From JBDHAC01 sp039589195 (GTDB lineage Bacteria > Gemmatimonadota > Gemmatimonadetes > Palauibacterales > Palauibacteraceae), in contig JBDHHV010000009.1 of NCBI GenBank assembly GCA_039589195.1, positions 1-46,652 of the forward strand: a stretch of 46,652 nucleotides of DNA. Direction: 5' to 3'. Made by a program: the position numbers and the translations under genes. Shown here one piece after another: positions 33,447-42,509 of the stretch (its first letter is position 1; the number at the start of each line of letters is the position of its first letter). The notes below the pieces were generated by a model. That model was not told where the DNA came from and did no database searches. It saw only the letters and a program-made list of their open reading frames with translations.

Positions 33447-34757
33447 ATGTCCGTCGCCCTGCGTGTCGAGGATATCGGAAAGCGGTATCGACTGGGGCTG
33501 CACGGGCGAGACCGTACCCTGCGCGAAGCGCTCGCGGAGGCGGCCGCGCGGCCACTACGAGTGGCGCGCTTCCGTGCCGCGGGCGAAAACGCTCCCGAGC
33601 GCCGTGAGCCGTTTTGGGCTCTGCGACACGTGTCCTTCGACGTCCGCGAGGGCGAGGTCCTTGGCATCATCGGCCGGAACGGCTCGGGCAAGTCGACGCT
33701 CCTCAAGATCCTCTCGCGGATCACGGAGCCCACGGAGGGGCACGTCGTGGGATATGGTCGAGTGGGAAGCCTCCTGGAAGTCGGCACGGGATTCCACCCT
33801 GAGTTGACGGGGTGGGAGAACATCTACCTAAATGGCGCCATCCTCGGGATGAGCAAGGCCGAGATCAGGCGGAAGTTCGACGAGATCGTCGATTTCGCGG
33901 GTGTCGAGAAGTTCCTCGACACGCCCGTCAAACGCTACTCGAGCGGGATGTACGTCCGTCTGGCATTCGCCGTGGCCGCGCACCTCGAACCCGAGATCTT
34001 GCTTATCGACGAGGTGTTGGCCGTGGGCGACGCGCACTTCCAAAAGAAGTGTCTCGGGAAGATGCACGACGTGACTCGGCAGGGACGGACGGTCCTCTTC
34101 GTAAGCCACAACATGCTGGCGGTGCAGGACCTGTGCGAGCGGGCCATCTGCTTGGACGATGGCGGGGTGGTGGCCGAGGGGCGATCCGCGTCGGTCGTGT
34201 CACGATATATGGAAACGTCGTTCTCGACACGGGGCGAGCGAGTGTGGCCTGAGGACGAGGGCCCCGGCGATGAGAGGATCCGTGTCAGTCGGGCTCGCGT
34301 CCGCCCGGTGCGCGGAGACTCATCGGATCCGATCCGCATCAACGAGCCGTTCGTGATGGAGTTCGACTACCGGAACCTCGCGCCCGGGGCCCGATTCAAT
34401 CTGGGCCTCATGCTCTACAACGAGCAGGGGATCCTGGTGTTCGAGGCCGCCCCGGTGGGCGAGTCGATCTGGCCGGGCCGCGCACTCCCCGCCGGACGGT
34501 TCAGGGACGTCTGCCAGGTACCGGCGAACCTGCTGAACAGCGGTATGCACCGTGTGGTGCTCCACGTGGTCGAGAATCAGGGGACGCTCGTGCACCGGGA
34601 GGAAGACGTGCTGGTGTTCGAAGTGCGTGACGACGTCGAGAGCCGCGCCGGGTGGTACGGAGATTGGAGCGGCGCGGTGCGACCGGTCCTCGACTGGACG
34701 ATCGAGCTTCTGGAAGCCGACGATCCCGACGCGGCCGCCCCCGGGACGGCACCGTGA
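33447..34757 (+). CDS. wzt: Polysaccharide ABC transporter, ATPase with Wzt C-terminal domain
   Basis: 436 residues. The nucleotide-binding domain has Walker A GIIGRNGSGKSTLL, a Q-loop region ending in GTGFHPELTGWENI, signature YSSGMYVRLAFAVA, Walker B ILLIDEVLAVGD and H-loop FVSHNM. From about residue 260 a beta-sandwich Wzt_C domain follows (VMEFDYRNLAPGARFNLGLM, SGMHRVVLHVVENQGTLVH). In O9a-type systems this domain binds the modified chain terminus and couples chain-end recognition to export. The methyltransferase gene that overlaps its stop is therefore a candidate for making the terminal cap that Wzt reads (inference from family knowledge). Confidence 0.95.
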   Translation: MSVALRVEDIGKRYRLGLHGRDRTLREALAEAAARPLRVARFRAAGENAPERREPFWALRHVSFDVREGEVLGIIGRNGSGKSTLLKILSRITEPTEGHVVGYGRVGSLLEVGTGFHPELTGWENIYLNGAILGMSKAEIRRKFDEIVDFAGVEKFLDTPVKRYSSGMYVRLAFAVAAHLEPEILLIDEVLAVGDAHFQKKCLGKMHDVTRQGRTVLFVSHNMLAVQDLCERAICLDDGGVVAEGRSASVVSRYMETSFSTRGERVWPEDEGPGDERIRVSRARVRPVRGDSSDPIRINEPFVMEFDYRNLAPGARFNLGLMLYNEQGILVFEAAPVGESIWPGRALPAGRFRDVCQVPANLLNSGMHRVVLHVVENQGTLVHREEDVLVFEVRDDVESRAGWYGDWSGAVRPVLDWTIELLEADDPDAAAPGTAP

Positions 34758-35587
34758 ACGCCGGTGGGGAGGGTCGGCTATATGCATGGCGCAAGCTGCG
34801 GGGAATGGCTCGCACGGTCGTGTCGCGCCTCCCCCGACCGTTTCGGCTGTGGCTCGGTGGCGGGCGACATCTCCCACCCGACGTGCCGCCGGTCGGGAGG
34901 GTGGGCTTCGGCAGCCTGCGCCGCCTCGAGCCGATCAGCCGCGAGTGGGGCCTCGAACGCGGCGGACCCATAGACCGCCACTACATCGAGGGCTTCTTGC
35001 GAGCGAACAGCGCCGACATCCGGGGCCGGGTGCTCGAGGTTGCCGAGGACGTCTACACGCGCTGGTTCGGCGGCAACCGGGTGACCCGGAGCGAGATCCT
35101 CCAATACCAGGAGGGAGAGCATCCACAGGCCACCTTCACGGGCGACCTCACGGCGACCCCCGATCTTCCATCCGACGCCTTCGACTGCGTGATCGTCACC
35201 CAGACGCTCCAACTCATCTATGACGTGCGAGCGGCCGTCGGGACGATCCACCGGATCGTGAAACCCGGCGGCTTGGCCCTGATTACAGCGCCCGGGATCT
35301 CCCAGATCAATCGCCACGATCTTGAGACCTGGGGCGATCTGTGGTGCTGGAACTTCACGGCCCTCTCGCTCCGCCGCCTGTTCGAGGAGCGGTTCTCGGG
35401 CGAGGCAGGGGGGGACGTCACCGTCGAGACGCACGGGAACGTCCTCGCAGCCGCCTCGTTCCTGTACGGGCTGGGGCGCGACGACCTCACTCGGAGGGAA
35501 CTCGAGCACCACGACCCCGACTACGAGCTCCTGATCACCGTACGCGCCCGCAAGGGAGACGCGCGGTCACCGGGACAGGCATGCTGA
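34754..35587 (+). CDS. Methyltransferase-like protein with unusual SAM motif
   Basis: 277 residues from a GTG at 34754 overlapping the wzt stop (GTGA). The fold is methyltransferase-like: SDAFDCVIVTQTLQLIYDVR, IHRIVKPGGLALITAPGIS and YELLITVRAR. Motif I reads GRVLEVAEDVYTRWFGG rather than the usual GxGxG. The block PISREWG...GGPIDRHYIEGFL precedes it and recurs in the C-terminal half of the fusion protein at 40842-42509. Proteins of this kind are frequent beside GT2 genes in glycan clusters. Function as a sugar methyltransferase is plausible but unproven; it may cap the chain for Wzt recognition. Confidence 0.72.
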   Translation: MNAGGEGRLYAWRKLRGMARTVVSRLPRPFRLWLGGGRHLPPDVPPVGRVGFGSLRRLEPISREWGLERGGPIDRHYIEGFLRANSADIRGRVLEVAEDVYTRWFGGNRVTRSEILQYQEGEHPQATFTGDLTATPDLPSDAFDCVIVTQTLQLIYDVRAAVGTIHRIVKPGGLALITAPGISQINRHDLETWGDLWCWNFTALSLRRLFEERFSGEAGGDVTVETHGNVLAAASFLYGLGRDDLTRRELEHHDPDYELLITVRARKGDARSPGQAC

Positions 35588-36594
35588 GGCGGATTCGGGG
35601 CGCCGTGTCCCGGATCGGGGCCCGCCTCGGTCCGAAGGCGACCATCCTCCTCTACCATCGGATCGCAGAGGCGGAGTCGGACCCTTACCTGATGTGCGTC
35701 GGCCCGGCCACCTTCGAGCGCCACCTCGAAACGCTACGCGAGGTCGGCCGCCCCATGAGGCTCGAGGAGGTGGCCCGGGGGCTACGGGAGGGGGACCTTC
35801 CCGACGGCGCGGTGTGCGTCACCTTCGACGACGGTTACCGGGACAACCTGTATGTCGCGCTCCCACTGCTGGAACGGTACGGGGTCCCCGCCACTTGCTT
35901 CCTCACCACCGGCCGGTTCGGGCGTGACCGCGAGTTCTGGTGGGACGAGCTGGAGCGAATCCTCCTCCAGCCGGGTGCGCTGCCCGAGACGCTACGCCTT
36001 CAGGTCGACGGCACGTGGATCGATCGGAAGCTCGGGACTTCGGCCAAGTATACCAAGGAGGACCAGCGCCGCGACCGGGAATGGACGCTCGTCGATCCCG
36101 CCGCGCCGACGCCCCGGCATGCGGTCTTCCGCACCCTGTACGGGCGCCTCCAGGAACTCGCCGACGAGGAGCGAACGCGGGTGCTGGACGCCCTGCAGGA
36201 GTGGGCAGGGGCAACGCCTGCTGTCCGTCCGAGCCACCGGATGCTGGAGGCTGACGAAGTGGCGACCCTCGCCGCAGCGGAACTCGTCGAGATCGGGGCT
36301 CACACCGTGAACCACCCGGCGCTCCCCTGCACGTCTACCGATGAACAGCGGGAGGAGATCGCCCGGAGCAAGGAGACGCTCGAACGCTGGTCCGGGGCGC
36401 CGGTGAAGAGCTTCGCGTATCCGTACGGACGGTATTCCGACGACTCCGTGGCCGCCGTACGGGAGGCCGGGTTCGAATACGCTTGCGCCTGCCTGGGACG
36501 CGCCGTGCGGCGGGATTCGGGGCGCTTCCTGCTGCCCCGGGTCGACGCGCCGAACCAGGACGGGGCCGCGCTCGCCGGCCTGCTCGCGCGATGA
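35581..36594 (+). CDS. Polysaccharide deacetylase (NodB homology, CE4)
   Basis: 337 residues from ATG 35581, overlapping the previous gene by 7 bp. It has ATILLYHRIAE, then VCVTFDDGYRDNLYVALPLL with the catalytic/metal Asp pair, EIGAHTVNHPALP (two metal His), SFAYPYGRYSDDSVAAVREAGF and the late PRVDAP. It lacks a signal peptide, so it probably acts on a cytoplasmic lipid-linked intermediate or is membrane-bound through its basic N-terminus. It removes N- or O-acetyl groups from sugars such as GlcNAc. An insertion between the two motifs (about 110-210) makes it longer than minimal NodB. Confidence 0.88.
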   Translation: MLRRIRGAVSRIGARLGPKATILLYHRIAEAESDPYLMCVGPATFERHLETLREVGRPMRLEEVARGLREGDLPDGAVCVTFDDGYRDNLYVALPLLERYGVPATCFLTTGRFGRDREFWWDELERILLQPGALPETLRLQVDGTWIDRKLGTSAKYTKEDQRRDREWTLVDPAAPTPRHAVFRTLYGRLQELADEERTRVLDALQEWAGATPAVRPSHRMLEADEVATLAAAELVEIGAHTVNHPALPCTSTDEQREEIARSKETLERWSGAPVKSFAYPYGRYSDDSVAAVREAGFEYACACLGRAVRRDSGRFLLPRVDAPNQDGAALAGLLAR

Positions 36595-37592
36595 TCGATG
36601 CCGGACCCCCGCGGGAGGGGAGCGAGGGAGACTCCCCCTCCCAGCAGCCGGATCTGCCACCGACATCGCTTCTCATCTGCTCCCGGGACCGTCCCGACCT
36701 GCTTGGTGATACGGTGGCGTCGGTCCTCCGCGGCGACCACCTGCCGACCGAGGTCGTGATCATCGATCAGAGTCGCGTGCCGCATCCCGACTTGGTACAC
36801 GCGGACGCATCCGCATGCGAGGTACGCTACCGCTGGACCCGCTCGCGTGGGGTGAGTCGGGCTCGCAACGAGGCCATCCAGGAGGCGGGGCACGAGGTGC
36901 TGGTGCTCACGGACGACGATGTGGAGGTGACCCGGGAGTGGTTCGGGACCCTCGTGCGCGCACTCGTCGTCGCCGGGCCTCGGAGCGTCGTGACCGGGCG
37001 CGTCCTCCCCTCCGCGACGGACCGATCGCCGGGGTTCGTTCCCTCGACCAAGGAGGACCCGGGACCGGCCGTGTACGAGGGCCGGATCGGCGAGGACATC
37101 CTCTATCCCCATAATATGGCTCTCTACGCGAACGCGCCGCGGGAGGTCGGCGGATTCGACGTCCGTTTGGGCGGCGGCGCGCGGTTTCACGGAGCCGAAG
37201 ACAACGACCTGTGTCACCGGTTGCTCAAGGCGGGATACCGCATCCATTACGTGCCGGAGGCGATCGTCTATCACCGGGCCTGGCGCTCGCGCCGGGATTA
37301 CCTCCCCCTGCGCTGGAGGTACGGGCGCGGACAGGGCGCGTACTATGGGAAACACCTCGACCTTCGGGATCGGTACATGCTCGGGCGCCTGTGTCGCGAG
37401 ATCTTCGAGCGGATCCGGCGCTTCGTCATACGCGCATGGCGGCAGCCGCTCGGAGCGCTCGGCGAGGCCGTGTATCTGGTCGGGCTCGTCTCCGGCACGC
37501 TCGAGTGGCTCCTGACGCAGCGGGACGACCGTTCGCCTCCCGTCGACGCTCGGGAGCCGCCCGTCCGGAGCCCGGAGAGCGAGGCGACGTGA
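36591..37592 (+). CDS. GT2 family glycosyltransferase
   Basis: 333 residues. It has TSLLICSRDRPDLLGDTVAS, VVIIDQS, GVSRARNEAIQEA, VLTDDDVEVTREW (DDD metal site), MALYANAPREVGGFDVRL and GAEDNDLCHRLLKAGYRI (acidic catalytic region). A basic/hydrophobic C-terminus includes WRYGRGQGAYYGKHLD and AVYLVGLVSGTLEWLL. It shares its C-terminal layout with the GT2 protein at 27241-28323. Both neighbours overlap it by 4 bp, so it is tightly coupled in the export operon. Confidence 0.87.
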   Translation: MIDAGPPREGSEGDSPSQQPDLPPTSLLICSRDRPDLLGDTVASVLRGDHLPTEVVIIDQSRVPHPDLVHADASACEVRYRWTRSRGVSRARNEAIQEAGHEVLVLTDDDVEVTREWFGTLVRALVVAGPRSVVTGRVLPSATDRSPGFVPSTKEDPGPAVYEGRIGEDILYPHNMALYANAPREVGGFDVRLGGGARFHGAEDNDLCHRLLKAGYRIHYVPEAIVYHRAWRSRRDYLPLRWRYGRGQGAYYGKHLDLRDRYMLGRLCREIFERIRRFVIRAWRQPLGALGEAVYLVGLVSGTLEWLLTQRDDRSPPVDAREPPVRSPESEAT

Positions 37593-38638
37593 ACCGGCGA
37601 GCGCGCGCAGGCCTCGTCGCGTGCTTGGGCGTGCCGCTCCTGCTGCTCGCGCTTTGCTACGCGTGGCTGGCATTGGATCGCGGCTCGACCTTCCTGTGGT
37701 CGGTCCAGGTCCACGAGAGCGGGCGATATACCCTGCGGGACACGGTCCTGTATTTCGAACACTTCCTGCGCGAGATCCCAACCGATCTGGCGTACGCCTC
37801 GTTCCTGCTGGTCGGATTCCTACGGACCGCCGGAGTCGAGGCGGTCGACCGGCGACGGGCTCGAGCCGTCGCGGGGCTGGCGCTCGGGGCCGCGGCGGCG
37901 GTGGCTGCGATCGCGTTTGTAGTCGCCACGGCGCGGGCGGGTGCCGCATCGTCGGTGTACGATCTGTTTCAGTTCCGCACCCGGGACGACCTCCTGGCCT
38001 TCGGGTCGCATTGGCGCTTTCACTGGCTGAGCACGCTATGGTTCGGTGCTGCAGTACCCCTCGTGGCTTCCGCCCTGGTCCACCTCCTCGGGCGGATTGC
38101 TCCGGTGAGTGGTCGGGGCGCGTACGCTCGCGGTGAATGGATCGCGTGGGGATACTTCGTGGTGCTGACGATCGTGTTCGGACTGTCAACGGAAGTGTTC
38201 GCGGATATCCGATACGTGGGTCACCAGGCGCGGGAGATCCTGACCCACGGCACGATGACGCTTCTCCTGGCGCTCGGGGTTCTGCACCTGATCTCACGAC
38301 GGTTGTCGGGGACGGGGCGTGTCGGCGTGCCGGAAGACGCCAGAATCGGGGATGGATCCTCCGGAGAGCCCCGTGTGTGGTCGGCGGGTCCGCGCCTTTG
38401 GCTCCGACTCGGTCTTTCCGTGGGAATTCCGGCTTACTTGGCCGCCGTGTCGATTTCCGGTGACGTTCTAGAGGCGGGCCAGGCCGAGCACGGGCTCGCA
38501 GCGATGGTGGGCGGCCACCTCTTCGAGCACGCGCTCGACTACCTGTTCGTGGTCCTGCTCGTGGTGGGTGGCTACGGCGCGGTTCTCACGCGGCGGCGGA
38601 ACTACGTGGCTTCCGAACGCGGGCCGCTGACGCAGTGA
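37589..38638 (+). CDS. Polytopic membrane protein of unknown family
   Basis: 349 residues from a GTG at 37589 overlapping the upstream GT2 gene (GTGA). About eight membrane helices: residues 8-30, then segments including YASFLLVGFL, GLALGAAAAVAAIAFVVATA, WFGAAVPLVASALVHLLG, WGYFVVLTIVFGLSTE, TMTLLLALGVLHLI, LGLSVGIPAYLAAVSI and YLFVVLLVVGGYGAV. Charged loops contain conserved-looking His and Asp (DIRYVGHQAREILTHG, GHLFEHALDYL). I do not recognise a family. Position in the export operon suggests a role in polymer assembly or modification. Confidence 0.7.
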   Translation: MNRRARAGLVACLGVPLLLLALCYAWLALDRGSTFLWSVQVHESGRYTLRDTVLYFEHFLREIPTDLAYASFLLVGFLRTAGVEAVDRRRARAVAGLALGAAAAVAAIAFVVATARAGAASSVYDLFQFRTRDDLLAFGSHWRFHWLSTLWFGAAVPLVASALVHLLGRIAPVSGRGAYARGEWIAWGYFVVLTIVFGLSTEVFADIRYVGHQAREILTHGTMTLLLALGVLHLISRRLSGTGRVGVPEDARIGDGSSGEPRVWSAGPRLWLRLGLSVGIPAYLAAVSISGDVLEAGQAEHGLAAMVGGHLFEHALDYLFVVLLVVGGYGAVLTRRRNYVASERGPLTQ

Positions 38639-38790
38639 GCGGCGGAGTCGTGAACCCCGGTCCGGATATGGGTCCGCGGGCCGCTTGCCCACGACTTCGG
38701 GCTCGCGGACGTTCAGGCCCGGCGGCCGTGTCTCCGGTCGGCCTTGGACGGCCGCTTGTGGAGGGGGTGGACTGATGACGGTTGCCCACG

Positions 38791-40845
38791 ATGGGTGAGC
38801 TCACGAGGACGATCGGCGCCGCGGTGCTATGGCTCACGCCGCTCGCGCTCTTCACCATGTGCGCGAACGCGAGGCGGCGGCGTCCCGCGTTCGACCCGGC
38901 GGCGCTTCTAATCGCCTATCCGATCTTCTTCCTCTTCCAGGTCCTGGCAGTCAAGGCGTTGGACCTGGGGGGGCTCCTGATGGGGCCGGCCGTGGCTGTG
39001 GTTTACTTGGTCGCTGCGGCGGCTGCGCTCGCCGCGTTCGTCTCGTGGCGTGGCGACGGCGCCGGTCGGGTGCCCGATCTGGATGCGGCGGACCCTGACG
39101 CACGGCTCGTCCGAAGGCTGGCGCTCGCCAGTGCCGGTCTCGTCTGCATCGGGCTGGCGGCGTTCGCGCTCGTCGTCCCCGTCCACGTGTGGGACGTCCA
39201 GGCGTACCACATGCCGATGGTCGCGAACTACATGCAGAACGAGTCCATCGCCGGGTGGCCCACGCAAGACCTGCGGCAGATTTTTCGCGTCAATGCCGGC
39301 GAGCTCCAGATGCTCAGCCTCGCGCTGCTCTCCCGCTCGGACGCTTGGATGGAGCTTCCGAACGTTCTCGGGCTCAGCGTCTGTCTCGTGGCCACGTTCG
39401 AGATGACGAAGCGGATTCTCGGACGACGTGTGCTCGGGCACCTCGCCGTGGTCCTGGTCCTTACGGCGCCGCAGATCTTGTATGGATCGGTGAGCGCCAA
39501 GAACGACCTCGTCTTCACCGCCGTTCTCCTGTGCTCCTTTTACTGGGTCGTTCACGTCGCCACCGGCGTGCGCGAAACCCGGCAGCGGGACGCAGCCGCG
39601 GGCCGAGCCGGTCGATCCAGTCGCGATGCCGCCGGTGCCGCCGTCGACGGCTCCCCGGGTGCCACCGTGAGCAGGTGGTGGGGTGGCACGTCCGCCTCGT
39701 ACCCCTGGCACCGGTCGGCGATACTGCTGATCGGAGCGGGCCCGGCGCTGGCGGCGTCGACCAAGGTGATGGGCCTCAACGTGCTGGTCGCGGTTGGTCT
39801 CGCCCTCACGGCCCTGGTCCTCGCCAAGCGTGTCTCGGTCCGCGATCTCGCGCTTTTCGGTGTCGTCGGGCTCCTGGTTCTCTCGGTCGCCGCGGGCGAC
39901 ATCTATGCACGGAACATCGGCCGGACCACGCTGCCCGTCGGTATTCGACCGGGTGAGGTCCACTTCACCTTCGATCTCGCGAATTTCGCTGCCGCCGCCC
40001 GGTACTACCTTTACGATCTGTCTTTCAAGCGACTGGTCACCCCGCAGATCTTCGAGCACGACTTCTCGCACTACGGCTACCTCTTCCCGCTGATTCTGAC
40101 CCTGGGCGCGGTCGCCGGGATTCGCCAGCTGCGTTCAGGCCGGAGGGAGGCGGGCTTGGTGATCCTCGCGTTCCTGGCCGTCGTCCTGTTCCTCTCGGTC
40201 AACGTCGCACGTCAGCCGATCGGCTGGGACCAGCGATTCATGATCTGGATGGTTCCGGTATTCGCCATCCTCGCGATTTCGCTTCTACGAGGCGTGGAGG
40301 GTCGGATTCTGGTGGCCGCGACTTCGTTCGTGGCGGCGATCTCGATCGTGAACGCCGCGCAGCTGTATGCGAATGCCTCAGAGGGCCTCTTCACGAGATC
40401 CGTCATGTTCACGGTGCAGCACGGCCGACTGCCGGGCCTGGTAGACCTCCCACCCTGGAAGTACAGCTACAAGATCGACGGCTTCCAGGCACTCGCGAGC
40501 GCCGCGAGCCCGGAGGACTCGATCCTGTACGTGGGGGCCGAGGATACGTGGATGTACCCGGCGTGGGGACGCCGTTTCACACGACACGTTCATGGGGTGT
40601 CGGGTCCGGAGGATGCCGCCGTCAGGGCGAAGTCCGGCATGTACGGATACATCGTCGTGGAGGACGACGCGGCCGCAGACCTGAGGGATCCCGTCTGCGA
40701 ATCCGCGCAGATGGCCGGGTACAGGCCGCTCGCGCGGTCCAACGGACGCACCGTCCTTCGTCGGGGGGCGAACTCCCGGGCACTTCCCGGCAGGGCGACA
40801 GATCCGGAGACACGGAAGCTGTGCCCCGACCCGGACCCGCGATGA
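38791..40845 (+). CDS. GT39/PMT_2-like GT-C membrane glycosyltransferase
   Basis: 684 residues from ATG 38791 (an in-frame TTG lies at 38782), with about eleven membrane helices. The first large external loop has VWDVQAYHMPMVANYMQN, the DxxxYH pattern of ArnT/PMT_2 relatives in which the Asp is the catalytic base. GWPTQDLRQIFRVNAGELQM and a later GWDQRFMIWMVPVFAILAI follow. An interior stretch (RQRDAAAGRAGRSSRDAAGA) is low-complexity and charged. A C-terminal soluble domain of about 130 residues ends the protein. It should glycosylate from a lipid-phosphate donor. The gene overlaps the GT2-methyltransferase fusion by 4 bp; 152 bp without a gene lie upstream. Confidence 0.75.
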   Translation: MGELTRTIGAAVLWLTPLALFTMCANARRRRPAFDPAALLIAYPIFFLFQVLAVKALDLGGLLMGPAVAVVYLVAAAAALAAFVSWRGDGAGRVPDLDAADPDARLVRRLALASAGLVCIGLAAFALVVPVHVWDVQAYHMPMVANYMQNESIAGWPTQDLRQIFRVNAGELQMLSLALLSRSDAWMELPNVLGLSVCLVATFEMTKRILGRRVLGHLAVVLVLTAPQILYGSVSAKNDLVFTAVLLCSFYWVVHVATGVRETRQRDAAAGRAGRSSRDAAGAAVDGSPGATVSRWWGGTSASYPWHRSAILLIGAGPALAASTKVMGLNVLVAVGLALTALVLAKRVSVRDLALFGVVGLLVLSVAAGDIYARNIGRTTLPVGIRPGEVHFTFDLANFAAAARYYLYDLSFKRLVTPQIFEHDFSHYGYLFPLILTLGAVAGIRQLRSGRREAGLVILAFLAVVLFLSVNVARQPIGWDQRFMIWMVPVFAILAISLLRGVEGRILVAATSFVAAISIVNAAQLYANASEGLFTRSVMFTVQHGRLPGLVDLPPWKYSYKIDGFQALASAASPEDSILYVGAEDTWMYPAWGRRFTRHVHGVSGPEDAAVRAKSGMYGYIVVEDDAAADLRDPVCESAQMAGYRPLARSNGRTVLRRGANSRALPGRATDPETRKLCPDPDPR

Positions 40846-42509
40846 CGGACCGGCCGCGGGTCTCCGTCATCACGATCTTCCTCGACGAGGAGCGCTTCCT
40901 CGAGGAGGCGGTCCAAAGCGTGCTCGCCCAGACGTACCGTGAGTGGGAGCTCCTCCTTTGCGATGACGGCTCCACGGATGGAAGCACGGCGATCGCGCGC
41001 CGATATGCCGATGGGGATCCGCGCGTCCGCTATCTCGAGCACGAGGGTCATCGGAATCGGGGCATGAGCGCCACGCGCAACCTGGGGCTACGACACGCAC
41101 GCAGCGAGCTGATCGCGTGGCTCGATGCCGACGACGCCTGGATGCCGCGCAAGCTGGAGCGACAGGTGCAGCTCCTGGATCGCCACTCCGAGGCGGCCAT
41201 GGTTTACGGCCCCGTGCTCGTCTGGTACGGGTGGACCGGGAAGCCGGCCGACCGGCGGCGCGATTTCGTGCAGCCACTAGGGGTCGCGCCCGACACCCTC
41301 GTTCGGCCACCCGAGCTCCTGACCCGTTTTCTCCAAGACGATGTGCACACTCCGGCCGGCGAGCTCATCCGCCGCTCGGTGCTCGAGGACGTGGGAGGGT
41401 TCGACGAATCGTTCCGGGGCATGTATGAGGACGGAATCGTCCAGGCCAAGGTGTGCCTCGAGCGCCCCGTGTACGCGGCGGGGGAGTGTTGGTACAAGTA
41501 CCGTCAGCACCCTGATTCCTGCTGCCGACGCTCCATCGAAGCGGGAACCGACAGCGCGGCCCGGCTCGCCTTCCTGTCTTGGCTGCGGGGTTATCTGAAC
41601 GAGCGGGGCGAGGGGGACAGTGAAACGGCTCGCGTCGTACGCCGCCTGCTCCGCTCCGATCCCGCCGCGCGAGAAGGCGGGCTGTCGGTACGCCTGGGCG
41701 ACGCCGTGCGCCGTACGCTTCGGCGAGCGAGGAAGGTCGCCGACCGGGCGGTGCCGGCGCCCGTACGCCGGGGCGCCGGCCTGCTGGCGTATCGCGGCAC
41801 GGGAGTCCCGCCGTCGGGGTGGGTCCACCTCGGTAATCTGCGACGCGTGTCGCCTATCAGCCGCATGTTCGGCTACGATCGCGGCTCTCCCGTTGACCGT
41901 TACTACATCGAGACGTTCCTCGAGGCCCACGCCTCCGACATCCGAGGTAGGGTGCTGGAGGTGGCCGACCGTGACTACACGCGCCGCTTTGGAGGCGATC
42001 GCGTCGTCCGGTCGGATGTGCTCCACGCGGAGCCCGGGAATCCCGAAGCTACGATCGTCGGCGATCTCTGCACCGGTAAGAACATCCCCGAGCGTGCCTA
42101 CGACTGCATCATCCTCACTCAGGTCCTTCCGTTCCTCTGGGATTTCAAGACGGCCATCGCGAACGCCCGGCGTGCGTTGAAACCGGGTGGTGTGCTGCTC
42201 GCCACCCTGCCGGGGATCTCGCAGATCAGTCGCTTTGACGCCAGCCGGTGGGGAGACTACTGGCGCTTCACCTCGATGTCCGCGACTCGCCTGTTCGGCG
42301 CCGCGTTCGGTCCCGACCGGATCGAGGTAACCGCTCAGGGCAACGTGCTGGCCGCAACGGCCCTGCTGTACGGCCTGGCGCGCGAGGAGCTGCGCATCGA
42401 CGAGCTGGCTCATAGAGATTCGGATTACGAGGTGACGGTCGCGGTGCGGGCGGTCCGGGATGCCGGCGACCTCCGGGCCGGGGGCGACCGCCCCGGGAAG
42501 ACGACGTGA
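40842..42509 (+). CDS. GT2 glycosyltransferase fused to methyltransferase-like domain
   Basis: 555 residues. The N-terminal GT2 domain (1 to about 250) has VSVITIFLDEERFLEEAVQS, LLLCDDGSTDGSTAIARRYA, MSATRNLGLRHARSELIAWL and DADDAWMPRKLE (DAD metal site). The C-terminal half (about 325-540) is a paralogue of the protein at 34754-35587. It shares PISRMFG...GSPVDRYYIETFL, DIRGRVLEVADRDYTRRFGG, ALKPGGVLLATLPGISQIS, QGNVLAATALLYGLAREEL and YEVTVAVRA. The fusion suggests that one protein adds a sugar and modifies it, or that it terminates the chain. It overlaps the genes on both sides by 4 bp. Confidence 0.85.
   Translation: MTDRPRVSVITIFLDEERFLEEAVQSVLAQTYREWELLLCDDGSTDGSTAIARRYADGDPRVRYLEHEGHRNRGMSATRNLGLRHARSELIAWLDADDAWMPRKLERQVQLLDRHSEAAMVYGPVLVWYGWTGKPADRRRDFVQPLGVAPDTLVRPPELLTRFLQDDVHTPAGELIRRSVLEDVGGFDESFRGMYEDGIVQAKVCLERPVYAAGECWYKYRQHPDSCCRRSIEAGTDSAARLAFLSWLRGYLNERGEGDSETARVVRRLLRSDPAAREGGLSVRLGDAVRRTLRRARKVADRAVPAPVRRGAGLLAYRGTGVPPSGWVHLGNLRRVSPISRMFGYDRGSPVDRYYIETFLEAHASDIRGRVLEVADRDYTRRFGGDRVVRSDVLHAEPGNPEATIVGDLCTGKNIPERAYDCIILTQVLPFLWDFKTAIANARRALKPGGVLLATLPGISQISRFDASRWGDYWRFTSMSATRLFGAAFGPDRIEVTAQGNVLAATALLYGLAREELRIDELAHRDSDYEVTVAVRAVRDAGDLRAGGDRPGKTT

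Noticed and set aside
38908..40071. 387-codon minus-strand frame opposite the GT39-like gene
   Set aside because: Gln/Glu/Arg-rich shadow frame; the plus strand has clear membrane-helix coding.
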